Source: Bacteroidaceae bacterium
GTDB lineage: Bacteria; Bacteroidota; Bacteroidia; Bacteroidales; Bacteroidaceae
Direction of reading: 5' to 3'
Length of the DNA stretch: 14,427 nucleotides
Assembly: GCA_900768625.1 (NCBI GenBank)
Contig: CAAGDO010000256.1
Coordinates: forward strand, 1-14,427
A program made the position numbers and the translations under genes. Numbering within the stretch: the first letter of the stretch is position 1; each line of letters opens with the position of its first letter. The notes under the pieces are model-generated. The model was not told the origin of the DNA. It was given only the letters and a program-made list of their open reading frames with translations, and searched no databases. Shown in pieces: positions 7,697-14,427 of this stretch.

Positions 7697-9493
7697 TCAG
7701 AAATTGGGGGCATCGATGTCCCACCAGAGGCGGGTGCCCTGCTGGTCGCTGCCGCCGAGCGCCTTCAGACCTGTGGTCTGGATGTCGAGCAGCGAAGCGT
7801 CGTCGTAGCCGGGGAAGGGCATACGGCGGATGAGGTCACCGTCGTTGAGCGAACCGTCGCCGTCCTGCGGGTTGAGCACGGGGAAGAGACGGGGATAGCC
7901 CGTGCGGCGGAGGTCTGTCCAGGCTTCATAGCTGAAGGGGAAGATGGCGATGTACTTCTGCGTGATGATCTTTTCGAGTTTGATCTCGCGGGAGTCCGCT
8001 TCGTTCCATTTCACGCCGATTTTCGTCACGCTGGGCATATCGGGGGTGCTGCCGAGCGGATCCTTGTAGGTGAACTCCGTGGCGGACTCCTGAGCCATAT
8101 AGTCCTGCAGTCCTTGCTGGTAGAAACCGTAGCCTCCGGTGATCATCGGATCTTCGAGGTCAGCGTTTTCGATACCGCGGTTGTAGAAGAACTCGGCCGT
8201 TCCGCCCATGTTCCATCCGCGGAGCGCACCTTCGGCACGCAGGAAGTCCACTTCAGCCCATTTCATGACGTAGATGGGAGCCATCACGATGTTTTCGGGA
8301 TTGAAACCGGAATAACCGATCTGCGGGTTGTTGTCCGCGCTCTGTCCGATACCCGTGGGGATGCCTTCACGCATACCGACCACGAGACTGTCGGCGGGAG
8401 TGACTTCCCGGGTCTTGGCATGGGTCATCTGTGCGCTGTTCCTGGCAAACACGTTGTTGACGTACGGATGGTTGAGGCTCTTGAGCAGGCTTTCGAAGGA
8501 GGCAGAGAGGCGGATGTCCCCCCAGGAGTTTGAGATGACAAGGAGAGGATGGTCAAAACCGAGCATGGCCGGCTGGAGCATCGCTTGCTGGTCCCCGGCT
8601 TCAATGACGCCCGAAGCCACGGCTTCCTCTGCCCATTTCTGTGCCAGTTCAGGGTCCACTTTGGTCAGGTGCATGGCCATGCGGAGCTTGAGCGAATTGG
8701 CAAGGCGCACCCAACGGCTGAGGTCTTCACCGGGATTGTACCAGTCCTGCGTCAGACGCGTGTGCTGGCCGATGAGGCTCATCACGCGGGCTTTGTACCA
8801 GTCGGGGCGGTTCACGAAGTAGTTCAGACAGTTGACGATGGAGTCAACGTTGGCTTCGATGTTGGTGTAGATGGAGCGAAGGTCGTTGTATTCGAAGGGA
8901 TTCGCCACCTTGTTGCCCTTATAGTCCACGTAGGGGAAGGGGCCGTAGAGGTCGGCCACCTGTTGTGAGGAAATGTTGAAGAGCAGGAGGTTGATGGCCT
9001 TCATCTCGGGGATGGAGTCAATCAGCGGATGGTTGATGAGCGGCACGATGGCGTTCTTGACCATTTCGAATGAGCTGAAGGGGCCGGGGTTGAAGTCGCG
9101 GCTGACGGCGTAGGTCGACGTGAGCGTGCCGTACATGAAGTCGTGGTGGGGGACGACGAAATACTGGGCGTAGCAGTCGGGGCCGAGCGAGAACATGCGT
9201 TGGTAGGCGTGGGCTCCGGGATAGCCGGCTTCCTTACCGCCGCACATGGCATATTCGCCGCCGAGGGCTTGGGCGAATTTCGTGTTGAGCGCGGTGGCTG
9301 CGGAATCGAATCCGGCTTCGGTGATTTCGTGGCGATAGTTGAGCTTGTCGGCTTCGCCTTGGTAGATGACGTCGTCATCCGTGATTTCGTTGGGGCCGAG
9401 TTCCTGCCCGGGGTCCATATAGTCGAGGCACGACTGCAGACCGAAGGTGCAGAAGGCCAGGGCGGCAGCTGCAATATATTTTGATGCTTTCAT
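7697..9493 (-). CDS. SusD-like glycan-binding lipoprotein
   Basis: A 598-residue outer-membrane lipoprotein of the SusD/RagB superfamily, nearer to the SusD-like_2 branch. Its role is to bind the target glycan at the cell surface and act as a lid on the SusC channel. The signal peptide ends at LQSC with lipidated Cys22. Family-like stretches include VADLYGPFPYVDYKG (179-193), the helix SRWVRLANSLKLRMAMHL (259-276), APIYVMKWAEVDFLRAEGALRGW (405-427) and the C-terminal QKYIAIFPFSYEAWTDLRRTGYP (512-534), all typical of the TPR-like scaffold. It starts 15 bases after the susC stop, so translation may be coupled. The substrate is inferred to be N-glycan because of the GH85 partner. Length is normal for the family and there is no sign of truncation. 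Confidence 0.92.
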   Translation of the reverse strand: MKASKYIAAAALAFCTFGLQSCLDYMDPGQELGPNEITDDDVIYQGEADKLNYRHEITEAGFDSAATALNTKFAQALGGEYAMCGGKEAGYPGAHAYQRMFSLGPDCYAQYFVVPHHDFMYGTLTSTYAVSRDFNPGPFSSFEMVKNAIVPLINHPLIDSIPEMKAINLLLFNISSQQVADLYGPFPYVDYKGNKVANPFEYNDLRSIYTNIEANVDSIVNCLNYFVNRPDWYKARVMSLIGQHTRLTQDWYNPGEDLSRWVRLANSLKLRMAMHLTKVDPELAQKWAEEAVASGVIEAGDQQAMLQPAMLGFDHPLLVISNSWGDIRLSASFESLLKSLNHPYVNNVFARNSAQMTHAKTREVTPADSLVVGMREGIPTGIGQSADNNPQIGYSGFNPENIVMAPIYVMKWAEVDFLRAEGALRGWNMGGTAEFFYNRGIENADLEDPMITGGYGFYQQGLQDYMAQESATEFTYKDPLGSTPDMPSVTKIGVKWNEADSREIKLEKIITQKYIAIFPFSYEAWTDLRRTGYPRLFPVLNPQDGDGSLNDGDLIRRMPFPGYDDASLLDIQTTGLKALGGSDQQGTRLWWDIDAPNF

Positions 9494-9508
9494 GAATGTG
9501 TATGCGTT

Positions 9509-12500
9509 TTAGAAGTTCAGCTTGAGCGAGAATCCGTAGGAGCGTGCCGAAGGCAGGTTGAAGAGCTCGAAGGCTCCGAGGCCGTTGCCCGTGGAGAGCG
9601 ACACGTCGGGATCCACCGGTGCGTCCTTATAGATGAAGAAGAGGTTACGTCCGATGAAGGAGAGCGTGAGGTTCTTGTTCTCGCCGAGCAGGTCGCGGAA
9701 GGTGTAGCCCACGGAGAGTTCGCGGAGACGGAAGTTGGTGGCGTCGTAGATGTACTGCGGAGCATAGAGTCCGGAACCGACGGTGCTGGTGGCCTGATAG
9801 TAGGCCTTCACGCCGACCAGACGTCCGCTGCCGTCGGGCAGATACATGGCCTCCTGGCCGTTGACGTAGAGGTTGTTGGCTTCGGCATACTGGCGGGCCT
9901 TGCCCACGCGTTCCGACAGACCGAGGTTGTCGAGATAGGATTCCGTCAGCGAAACGACCTTGCCGCCGATGCGTCCGTTGATGAGGAAGAAGAGCTGGAA
10001 GTCCTTGTAGCTGATGGTGTTGCTCCATCCGAGCTGCCACTTGGCATTCATGTTTCCTGCATACTTGGCGTAGCGTCCTTCGGTGCTGTTGTCCATGCGG
10101 GGCGTACCGTCGGCGTTGGTCACGATCCAACCCTTCTTGTGGCCTTCCGCATCGTCTTCCTTGTAGCGCAGGAAGTCGGTCACGTACATGTCACCGTAGG
10201 AACCGCCTTCCTTGTAGCGCACACGCACGGAACCCTGGGCCACGTCGGTGGCGAGGAGCACTTCCGAACCGTCGGCATTGCGGTAGGTCTTGACAATCTT
10301 GTTCTTGTTGAACGACACGTTGAGGGCCGTGCGCCAACGCCAGTCGGAACCGAAGCGGAAGTTATAGCTCACGGTGCCTTCGAAACCGCGGTTGCGGATG
10401 AAACCGGAGTTGACGGCTTCCGTCTTGCCGGCCACGCTGCGCAACAGATAGGAGTTGTGCATGCCGGTGTTGTAGAACGTGAGGTCGAGGCCGAGGCGGC
10501 TGTCGAGGAACTGTGATTCGAGACCCATTTCGAACGACTTCGTCTTTTCGGGTTCGGGGTTGAGGATGATATAGGAACTGACCGTGCTGGCACCCGAACC
10601 GAATTTGGCGGCCGAAGTGCTGTAGAGCATGTTGGGGATGGAGTTACCCACTTCGGAGTAGGAGACGCGATACTTCAGATAGTTCAACCATTTGGGCATC
10701 TGGAGCAGCTGCGTGAGGATGGCGCTGCCGCCGAAGGAGAAGTAGCCGTAGTTGTCGGGTGTGCCGCGGTGCTTGAACTGGCGGAAGGCGCGGTACCAGT
10801 CGCGACGATAGGAACCGTCAACATAGACAGCGTCCTTCCAGCCCAGCTGGGCGGTGAAGAGGGCTGCCTTGTCCCAGTTGTAGGAGTTTCCGTAGGAAGT
10901 GGCTCCCACGCCGCCGGCAGAAGTGATGAACTGGTTGATTTCGGTCGGGAGCTTGTTGAGGTTACCCGAAATGTAGGTGGCCACGACGTCCGTCTTCTGC
11001 GTTGTGCTGTGGATGGTGTGGCCCACCCATCCGGCTGTGGCCGAAATGGAGTAGTCGCGCACGGTCTTGTTGTAGCTCAGCAGGTAGTCGGTATAGATTT
11101 CGTTCGTCTTGTAGATGTCCTTCCAGTAGTGGCCGAAGTCGTCCTTGGCGTTGGGACCCTGCGTGGTGGCGTAGCGGCGGCTGTCGCCGTCAAACTTCGT
11201 GTGGTCGATGCTCACGCGGGCCTGGAAGGCCAGTCCGTCGTAGATGTCGACTTTGCCCGAAACGTAACCGTAGACGCGGTCTTCTTTCTGCAGGCTGCGG
11301 TTCTGCTTGAGCAGCCAGTAGGGGTTGTTCTGTCCGGCGGCCTGATAGGCCCACTGCTGGCTTATGCCTTTCAGGGGGGCGTCGACGGTCACGTAGTCGT
11401 ATTTGCCCGAAGTGGGGTCGAACTTGTAGTAGCGCTGGTTGGGGGCCACCCATTCGCCTTGCTGCGTGTAGTTGTCCTTGTAGTAGTCAAGGTCGATGTT
11501 GCGCGGCATGGTGTAGAGGTCGTAGATGGGGTTGAGGGCCGTACCGCCACCGACACGGTTCTTCGTCTTCGTCTGCATGTAGTTCATCGAGGCTTCGATG
11601 TGCACGCGGCTGAGGAGGTTGTAGCTTTGACGGAAGGCGAAGGTGTTGCGGTTGTAGGTGTTGTCCTCGAGCATACCGTTGCTGTGGGAGTTGGCAAACG
11701 AGAAGTAGGATTTCACCTTTTCCGTACCTCCCGAGAGGGACACGGAGTTGTTGGTTGTCACACCGGTACGATAGAAGTCGCTGACGTCATCTCCCGCCGT
11801 GTTGCGGAGGTGGACCTGACGGCCTGTGCCGATGAAGTCTTTGCCCATGGGGGCGTTGACGATGAGCTGGTCGGACGGTCGGTTGGCAATCTTGTCTCCC
11901 CATGAGTCGATGGAGATGAGGCCGGCATTGTCGACCGTGGCACCGTAGATGTTCTGGATTTTGGGAGAGGTGAGGGGCGTGTCGAAGGTGACGTTCGACG
12001 TGAAGTTGACGTCGATGCGGCCTTCCTTACCTTTCTTGGTGGTGATCATGATCACGCCGTTGGCTGCACGCGAACCGTAGAGGGCGGCAGCGTTGGCGCC
12101 CTTGAGGATGTTCATCGATTCGATGTCGTCGGGGTTGATCATCGAGAGGGGATCGCTTCCTTCTGTCACGCTGCCTCGCTGGGTGAGCGTGGTGGCCACA
12201 TCGCCGCCGCTGAGCTGACCGCGTGTTTCGTTGGTCATCGGCACACCGTCGATGACGATGAGCGGCGCGTTGTTACCCAAGATGGATTGCGCACCGCGAA
12301 GTTGGATTTTCGAAGCACCTCCGGCACCTCCGGCACTCGGCGTGATGGTGATACCCGAAACTTTTCCTTCCAGACCGTTCACGACGTTGACATCCTGCAC
12401 TTTGTTGAGTTCGTCGTTCTTGATCTGCTGCGTGGCATAGGTGAGCGACTTCTCTTTGCGCACGATACCCATGGCTGTCACCACCACTTCATTGAGGTTG

Positions 12501-12844
12501 TTGCCTTGGCCTTCCAGCACCACGGTGAGTGCACCGCCTTTCCATTTGACGTCCTGGCGCTGATAGCCGATGAGCGAAACGCGGATGGTGGAACCTTCGG
12601 CCACATTCTTGAGGGTGAATGCGCCGTTGAGATCGGTGGTGGTGAGGTTGCGAGTGCCGACAACGACAACGGTGGCGCCAATGGCGGGTTCGCCGTTCTT
12701 GTCTTTCACCACGCCTTTGACCACGCCTTGCTGCTGCACGAGGGTGGTTTCGGCTTTTGCCGAATTGGGGATGCTCATGAACGGGACGCCGACCAACGCT
12801 GCCGCCAGAAGCGACAAGCTGACTTTCTGGATGGGTCTGTACAT
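9509..12844 (-). CDS. SusC-like TonB-dependent glycan importer
   Basis: A 1111-residue outer-membrane transporter of the SusC/RagA family from the chosen start. The signal peptide is MYRPIQKVSLSLLAAALVGVPFMSIPNSAKA. A carboxypeptidase-D-like regulatory domain follows at about 40-112 (GVVKGVVKDKNGEPAIGATVVV...LIGYQRQDV), then the SusC motif LNEVVVTAMGI with the plug behind it (IQLRGAQSILGNNAPLIVIDGVPM; NILKGANAAALYGSRAANGVIMITTKKG). The remainder is a large beta-barrel ending in a C-terminal Phe. It imports oligosaccharides with TonB-ExbBD energy in complex with the SusD partner. It is the first gene of the operon, with its promoter at 12963-12992. The open frame runs to an ATG at 12916; that start would add 24 residues before the signal peptide and is less likely, although both starts lie downstream of the promoter. 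No STN domain is present, so signalling to an anti-sigma factor by that route is not indicated. Confidence 0.93.
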   Translation of the reverse strand: MYRPIQKVSLSLLAAALVGVPFMSIPNSAKAETTLVQQQGVVKGVVKDKNGEPAIGATVVVVGTRNLTTTDLNGAFTLKNVAEGSTIRVSLIGYQRQDVKWKGGALTVVLEGQGNNLNEVVVTAMGIVRKEKSLTYATQQIKNDELNKVQDVNVVNGLEGKVSGITITPSAGGAGGASKIQLRGAQSILGNNAPLIVIDGVPMTNETRGQLSGGDVATTLTQRGSVTEGSDPLSMINPDDIESMNILKGANAAALYGSRAANGVIMITTKKGKEGRIDVNFTSNVTFDTPLTSPKIQNIYGATVDNAGLISIDSWGDKIANRPSDQLIVNAPMGKDFIGTGRQVHLRNTAGDDVSDFYRTGVTTNNSVSLSGGTEKVKSYFSFANSHSNGMLEDNTYNRNTFAFRQSYNLLSRVHIEASMNYMQTKTKNRVGGGTALNPIYDLYTMPRNIDLDYYKDNYTQQGEWVAPNQRYYKFDPTSGKYDYVTVDAPLKGISQQWAYQAAGQNNPYWLLKQNRSLQKEDRVYGYVSGKVDIYDGLAFQARVSIDHTKFDGDSRRYATTQGPNAKDDFGHYWKDIYKTNEIYTDYLLSYNKTVRDYSISATAGWVGHTIHSTTQKTDVVATYISGNLNKLPTEINQFITSAGGVGATSYGNSYNWDKAALFTAQLGWKDAVYVDGSYRRDWYRAFRQFKHRGTPDNYGYFSFGGSAILTQLLQMPKWLNYLKYRVSYSEVGNSIPNMLYSTSAAKFGSGASTVSSYIILNPEPEKTKSFEMGLESQFLDSRLGLDLTFYNTGMHNSYLLRSVAGKTEAVNSGFIRNRGFEGTVSYNFRFGSDWRWRTALNVSFNKNKIVKTYRNADGSEVLLATDVAQGSVRVRYKEGGSYGDMYVTDFLRYKEDDAEGHKKGWIVTNADGTPRMDNSTEGRYAKYAGNMNAKWQLGWSNTISYKDFQLFFLINGRIGGKVVSLTESYLDNLGLSERVGKARQYAEANNLYVNGQEAMYLPDGSGRLVGVKAYYQATSTVGSGLYAPQYIYDATNFRLRELSVGYTFRDLLGENKNLTLSFIGRNLFFIYKDAPVDPDVSLSTGNGLGAFELFNLPSARSYGFSLKLNF

Positions 12845-12962
12845 ATTTCTAGGAATTAGGGGAGGTTGTTCTCCGTTGGTGAGGGCAGGCTTTGGCACGT
12901 AAAAAAACTTGGACAAACCAAGAATTGACGTGTGTGCTTGCCGTTTAGAGGTATTTCGGCTA

Positions 12963-12992
12963 CAAAAATAGAAAAATACTTAGATTTCCAAA
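12963..12992 (-). promoter_or_regulatory. Probable promoter of the susC-susD-GH85 operon
   Basis: On the minus strand TATTTTTG (plus 12963-12970) fits the -7 consensus TAnnTTTG, and TTTG (plus 12989-12992) lies 18 bases upstream, one base short of the usual 19-21. Transcription would start near 12955, giving a leader of about 111 bases to ATG 12844 or about 39 bases to ATG 12916. I see no operator that stands out; bases 12993-13070 show no repeat or hairpin of note. Confidence 0.65.
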
Positions 12993-13077
12993 CAATTTTT
13001 AGACTACAAATCGGCGAAAGGAACTGTATTTTAACACTTGCACTTGCGCATTTGGGTGAGGTCTCGAGTCTTCTTGC

Positions 13078-13330
13078 GTGGATATTTGCGCTTTGCGCGG
13101 GGGTGTGACGTTAATGTCCGCCAATGAGCCGACGCACATCCATGGAACGACCTACACGGTATTACCCACAGCGTGCGAAGCATGCCATTAACGATCATTT
13201 CCACAGCTACGCTGTGGCTAAACCATTAACGGACATGGCGCGCCATAGCCCACGAAGAAAACATTGACGCTCATTAACGGCCAATTGGCGGACATTAACG
13301 TAGAAAACCACGCGAAGCGCAAATATCCAC
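13078..13330. repeat. MITE-like element with ~53-bp imperfect inverted ends
   Basis: The left arm 13078-13130 and right arm 13279-13330 are inverted copies matching at about four of five positions. They share GTGGATATTTGCGCTT at the outer tip and the 23-bp box at the inner edge (13108-13130 minus, 13279-13301 plus). The centre contains GCGTGC-GAA-GCATGC (13171-13185), CCACAGC-TAC-GCTGTGG (13201-13217) and the perfect 12-bp palindrome ATGGCGCGCCAT (13235-13246). It has no convincing reading frame. It begins about 85 bases upstream of the susC promoter. It belongs to the same family as the elements at 3863-4434. Confidence 0.65.
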
Positions 13331-13484
13331 GTGCAAAGTCCACAAAACCTACAAAAGTGCGCAAGTTATTTTTTCATTGTTACTATGTCAGATATTTTGC
13401 CTTCCGAAACTATTTCTGCACGTTTAGTCAAACAGAAGTGGTTTGGGAAAATTTCAAGTCCTCATATCATCCGCATTTGCTTGA
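13331..13484. other. Unique AT-rich spacer between repeat units
   Basis: About 150 bases unlike the flanking repeats. A plus-strand frame from ATG 13385 (MSDILPSETISARLVKQKWFG...) runs into the palindromes and ends at 13585. It has no Shine-Dalgarno site or full promoter, and two thirds of it is repeat sequence, so I do not call a gene. A decayed gene start remains possible. Confidence 0.35.
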
Positions 13485-13623
13485 GCGTGCTGCGCACGCT
13501 GTTTTTCTACATTAATTTCCGTCAATTAGCCATTAATGGCCATCAATGCTGCGTGCTTGTGCACGCGAGAGGAAATGGTCGTTAATACTGCGTGCTGAAG
13601 CACGCGCGGAATGCAGGCATTCC
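13485..13623 (-). repeat. Palindromic-repeat unit, minus orientation
   Basis: Contains GCGTGC-TGC-GCACGC (13485-13499), a 23-bp box variant on the minus strand (13509-13531), GCGTGC-TTGT-GCACGC (13551-13566), GCGTGC-TGAA-GCACGC (13590-13605) and GGAATGC-AG-GCATTCC (13608-13623). Loop sequence and length vary while the stems stay perfect. It has the same layout as the unit at 3894-4048 but is more diverged. Confidence 0.65.
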
Positions 13624-13624
13624 T

Positions 13625-13793
13625 TTAATGAACATATCCACAGCATGCGGAGCATGCAGTATTAATGAACATGCGAAAACCAGCGTGCGAAGCACGCAGC
13701 ATTCATTCTAATTAATGGGCCATTGGCGGTCATTAATGTAAAAACCAGCGTGCGAAGCACGCCTAAGTCAACCCTTCGTAAAAGCCCAAACGC
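13625..13793 (+). repeat. Palindromic-repeat unit, plus orientation
   Basis: Contains GCATGC-GGA-GCATGC (13643-13657), GCGTGC-GAA-GCACGC (13683-13697), the 23-bp box (13717-13739), a second GCGTGC-GAA-GCACGC (13748-13762) and a tail with AAGTCAACCC and GCCCAAACGC. This is the best-preserved unit. It matches 3894-4048 in inverted orientation, and its first 121 bases recur in direct orientation at 14104-14224 with only a handful of differences. Confidence 0.7.
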
Positions 13794-13848
13794 TGTCTAT
13801 AACTGTTTCTTTCATACGCGCAAATAACACCAAAAAGGACACCTCCAA

Positions 13849-14073
13849 TGCCTTATTTTACAAAAAACAAATCATCGCAACGCCTTATTTTACATATTTC
13901 CAAGTTTTCCAACGCCTTATTTTACATATTCCAAAGTTTTTCAACGCCTTATTTTACATATTCCCAAGTTTTCCAACGCCTTATTTTACATATTCCCAAG
14001 TTTTCCAACGCCTTATTTTACATATTCCTGAGTTTTCCAACGCCTTATTTTACATATTTCCGCCCTCCATCAA
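13849..14073 (+). repeat. 32-bp tandem repeat array, seven units
   Basis: Units begin at 13849, 13881, 13913, 13945, 13977, 14009 and 14041, each exactly 32 bases, followed by a broken start TGCCTTTA at 14074. The core CGCCTTATTTTACATATT is invariant in units two to seven; the remaining bases (consensus CCCAAGTTTTCCAA) vary slightly, and the last unit changes to CGCCCTCCATC. The first unit keeps only the left half of the core. Since the supposed spacers are also repeated, this is not CRISPR. A plus frame of 98 codons crosses it only because the unit lacks stop codons in all three frames. Confidence 0.9.
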
Positions 14074-14084
14074 TGCCTTTATCC

Positions 14085-14324
14085 GCGTGCGAAGCACGCA
14101 GCATTAATGAACATATCCACGGCATGCGAAGCATGCAGCATTAATGAACATGCGAAAACCCGCGTGCGGAGCACGCAGCATTCATTCTAATTAATGGGCC
14201 ATTGGCGGTCATTAATGTAAAAAAACAAGCGCGGAACGCGCAAAAGAAAGCTTCATGTAGAAACAGAATTGAGTTACTTATAGCTAACGTTATAACTGCA
14301 TGAAACCTGAATCCGGAACTTGAG
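14085..14324 (+). repeat. Palindromic-repeat unit after the tandem array
   Basis: Contains GCGTGC-GAA-GCACGC (14085-14099), GCATGC-GAA-GCATGC (14122-14136), GCGTGC-GGA-GCACGC (14162-14176), the 23-bp box (14196-14218) and GCGCG-GAA-CGCGC (14229-14241). It ends with CTGAATCCGGAACTTGAG (14307-14324), 16 of 18 bases identical to the inverted end at 3863-3880. The stretch 14104-14224 is a direct copy of 13625-13745. No gene is supported. Confidence 0.65.
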
Positions 14325-14427
14325 TTATTCAACTTTTAGACTTTACAGTTCACCACAGAGCCCCTCCCCTGAGCAAAACGGGAAATAACATTTCCATCTC
14401 TACGCTACAGATTCTCCTGAAAGTAGT
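14325..14427. other. Right contig edge, nothing recognised
   Basis: About 100 bases after the last repeat motif, with no open frame of note, no promoter match and no adapter sequence at the end. Confidence 0.4.

Noticed and set aside
10769..11905. 378-codon open frame opposite susC
   Set aside because: Antisense shadow of a clear SusC gene, with Val/Gly/His-rich composition that reflects the GC-rich third positions of the real strand. There is no family motif or signal peptide.
13057..13075. CTCGAGTCTTCTT as another copy of the CTCAAGTTTCGGATTTAG end motif
   Set aside because: Too few matching bases; similarity is limited to CTC-AGT and is expected by chance.
13385..13585. Small gene starting MSDILPSETISARLVKQKW
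   Set aside because: Only the first ~33 codons are unique sequence; the rest crosses palindromes and a 23-bp box. There is no ribosome site or complete promoter. A decayed gene start cannot be excluded.
13849..14073. CRISPR array
   Set aside because: Units are head-to-tail 32 bp with conserved linkers and no unique spacers, and no cas genes are present.
13848..14144. 98-codon open frame through the tandem array
   Set aside because: The 32-bp unit has no stop in any plus frame, so an open frame is automatic. The peptide changes frame every unit and runs into palindromic repeats.

Overview
The window looks like one contig from a Bacteroidales bacterium, most likely Prevotellaceae or a close relative. 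The evidence is a SusC/SusD pair, an enzyme with a type IX secretion (T9SS) C-terminal tail, lipoproteins of Bacteroidota type, promoters of the TTTG / TAnnTTTG class instead of E. coli-type boxes, and A-rich leaders without clear Shine-Dalgarno sites. No rRNA, tRNA, CRISPR array or transposase gene was found. Bases 1-20 are not genomic: they equal the 3' end of an Illumina sequencing adapter, so the left edge is a raw contig end.

Layout. 21-121 may hold the last codons of a plus-strand gene cut by the contig end. 335-2173 (minus) is an exported thioredoxin-fold protein of the TlpA class with a WCGPC active site, a good promoter and a perfect intrinsic terminator. 2583-3713 (plus) is a probable surface lipoprotein with two YD-repeat-like motifs. 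3863-4434 is a cluster of palindromic repeats. 4469-4543 is a very long terminator hairpin. 4562-12844 (minus) is a compact three-gene polysaccharide utilisation locus (PUL) read in the order susC, susD, GH85 endo-beta-N-acetylglucosaminidase. Its promoter lies at 12963-12992. 13078-14324 is a second, larger repeat cluster containing a 32-bp tandem array.

How the genes fit together. The GH85 enzyme should cut the chitobiose core of N-glycans and is predicted to be carried out by the T9SS and retained at the surface. SusD would hold the released glycan and SusC would import it with TonB energy. No regulator (ECF sigma/anti-sigma or hybrid two-component sensor) and no exoglycosidase is encoded here, so control and further breakdown must come from elsewhere. 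The TlpA-like protein and the YD lipoprotein have no clear link to the PUL.

The least ordinary content is non-coding. About twenty short GC-rich palindromes of the form GCGTGC-loop-GCACGC, eight copies of a 23-bp box and several half-element motifs build REP/BIME- or MITE-like units on both sides of the PUL. One unit is present as about 135-155 bp inverted copies bracketing the complete locus. Some palindromes carry paired base changes (GCGTGC/GCACGC to GCATGC/GCATGC) that keep the stem. The 32-bp tandem array, close to three helical turns per unit, sits between two 121-bp direct repeats of the same family.
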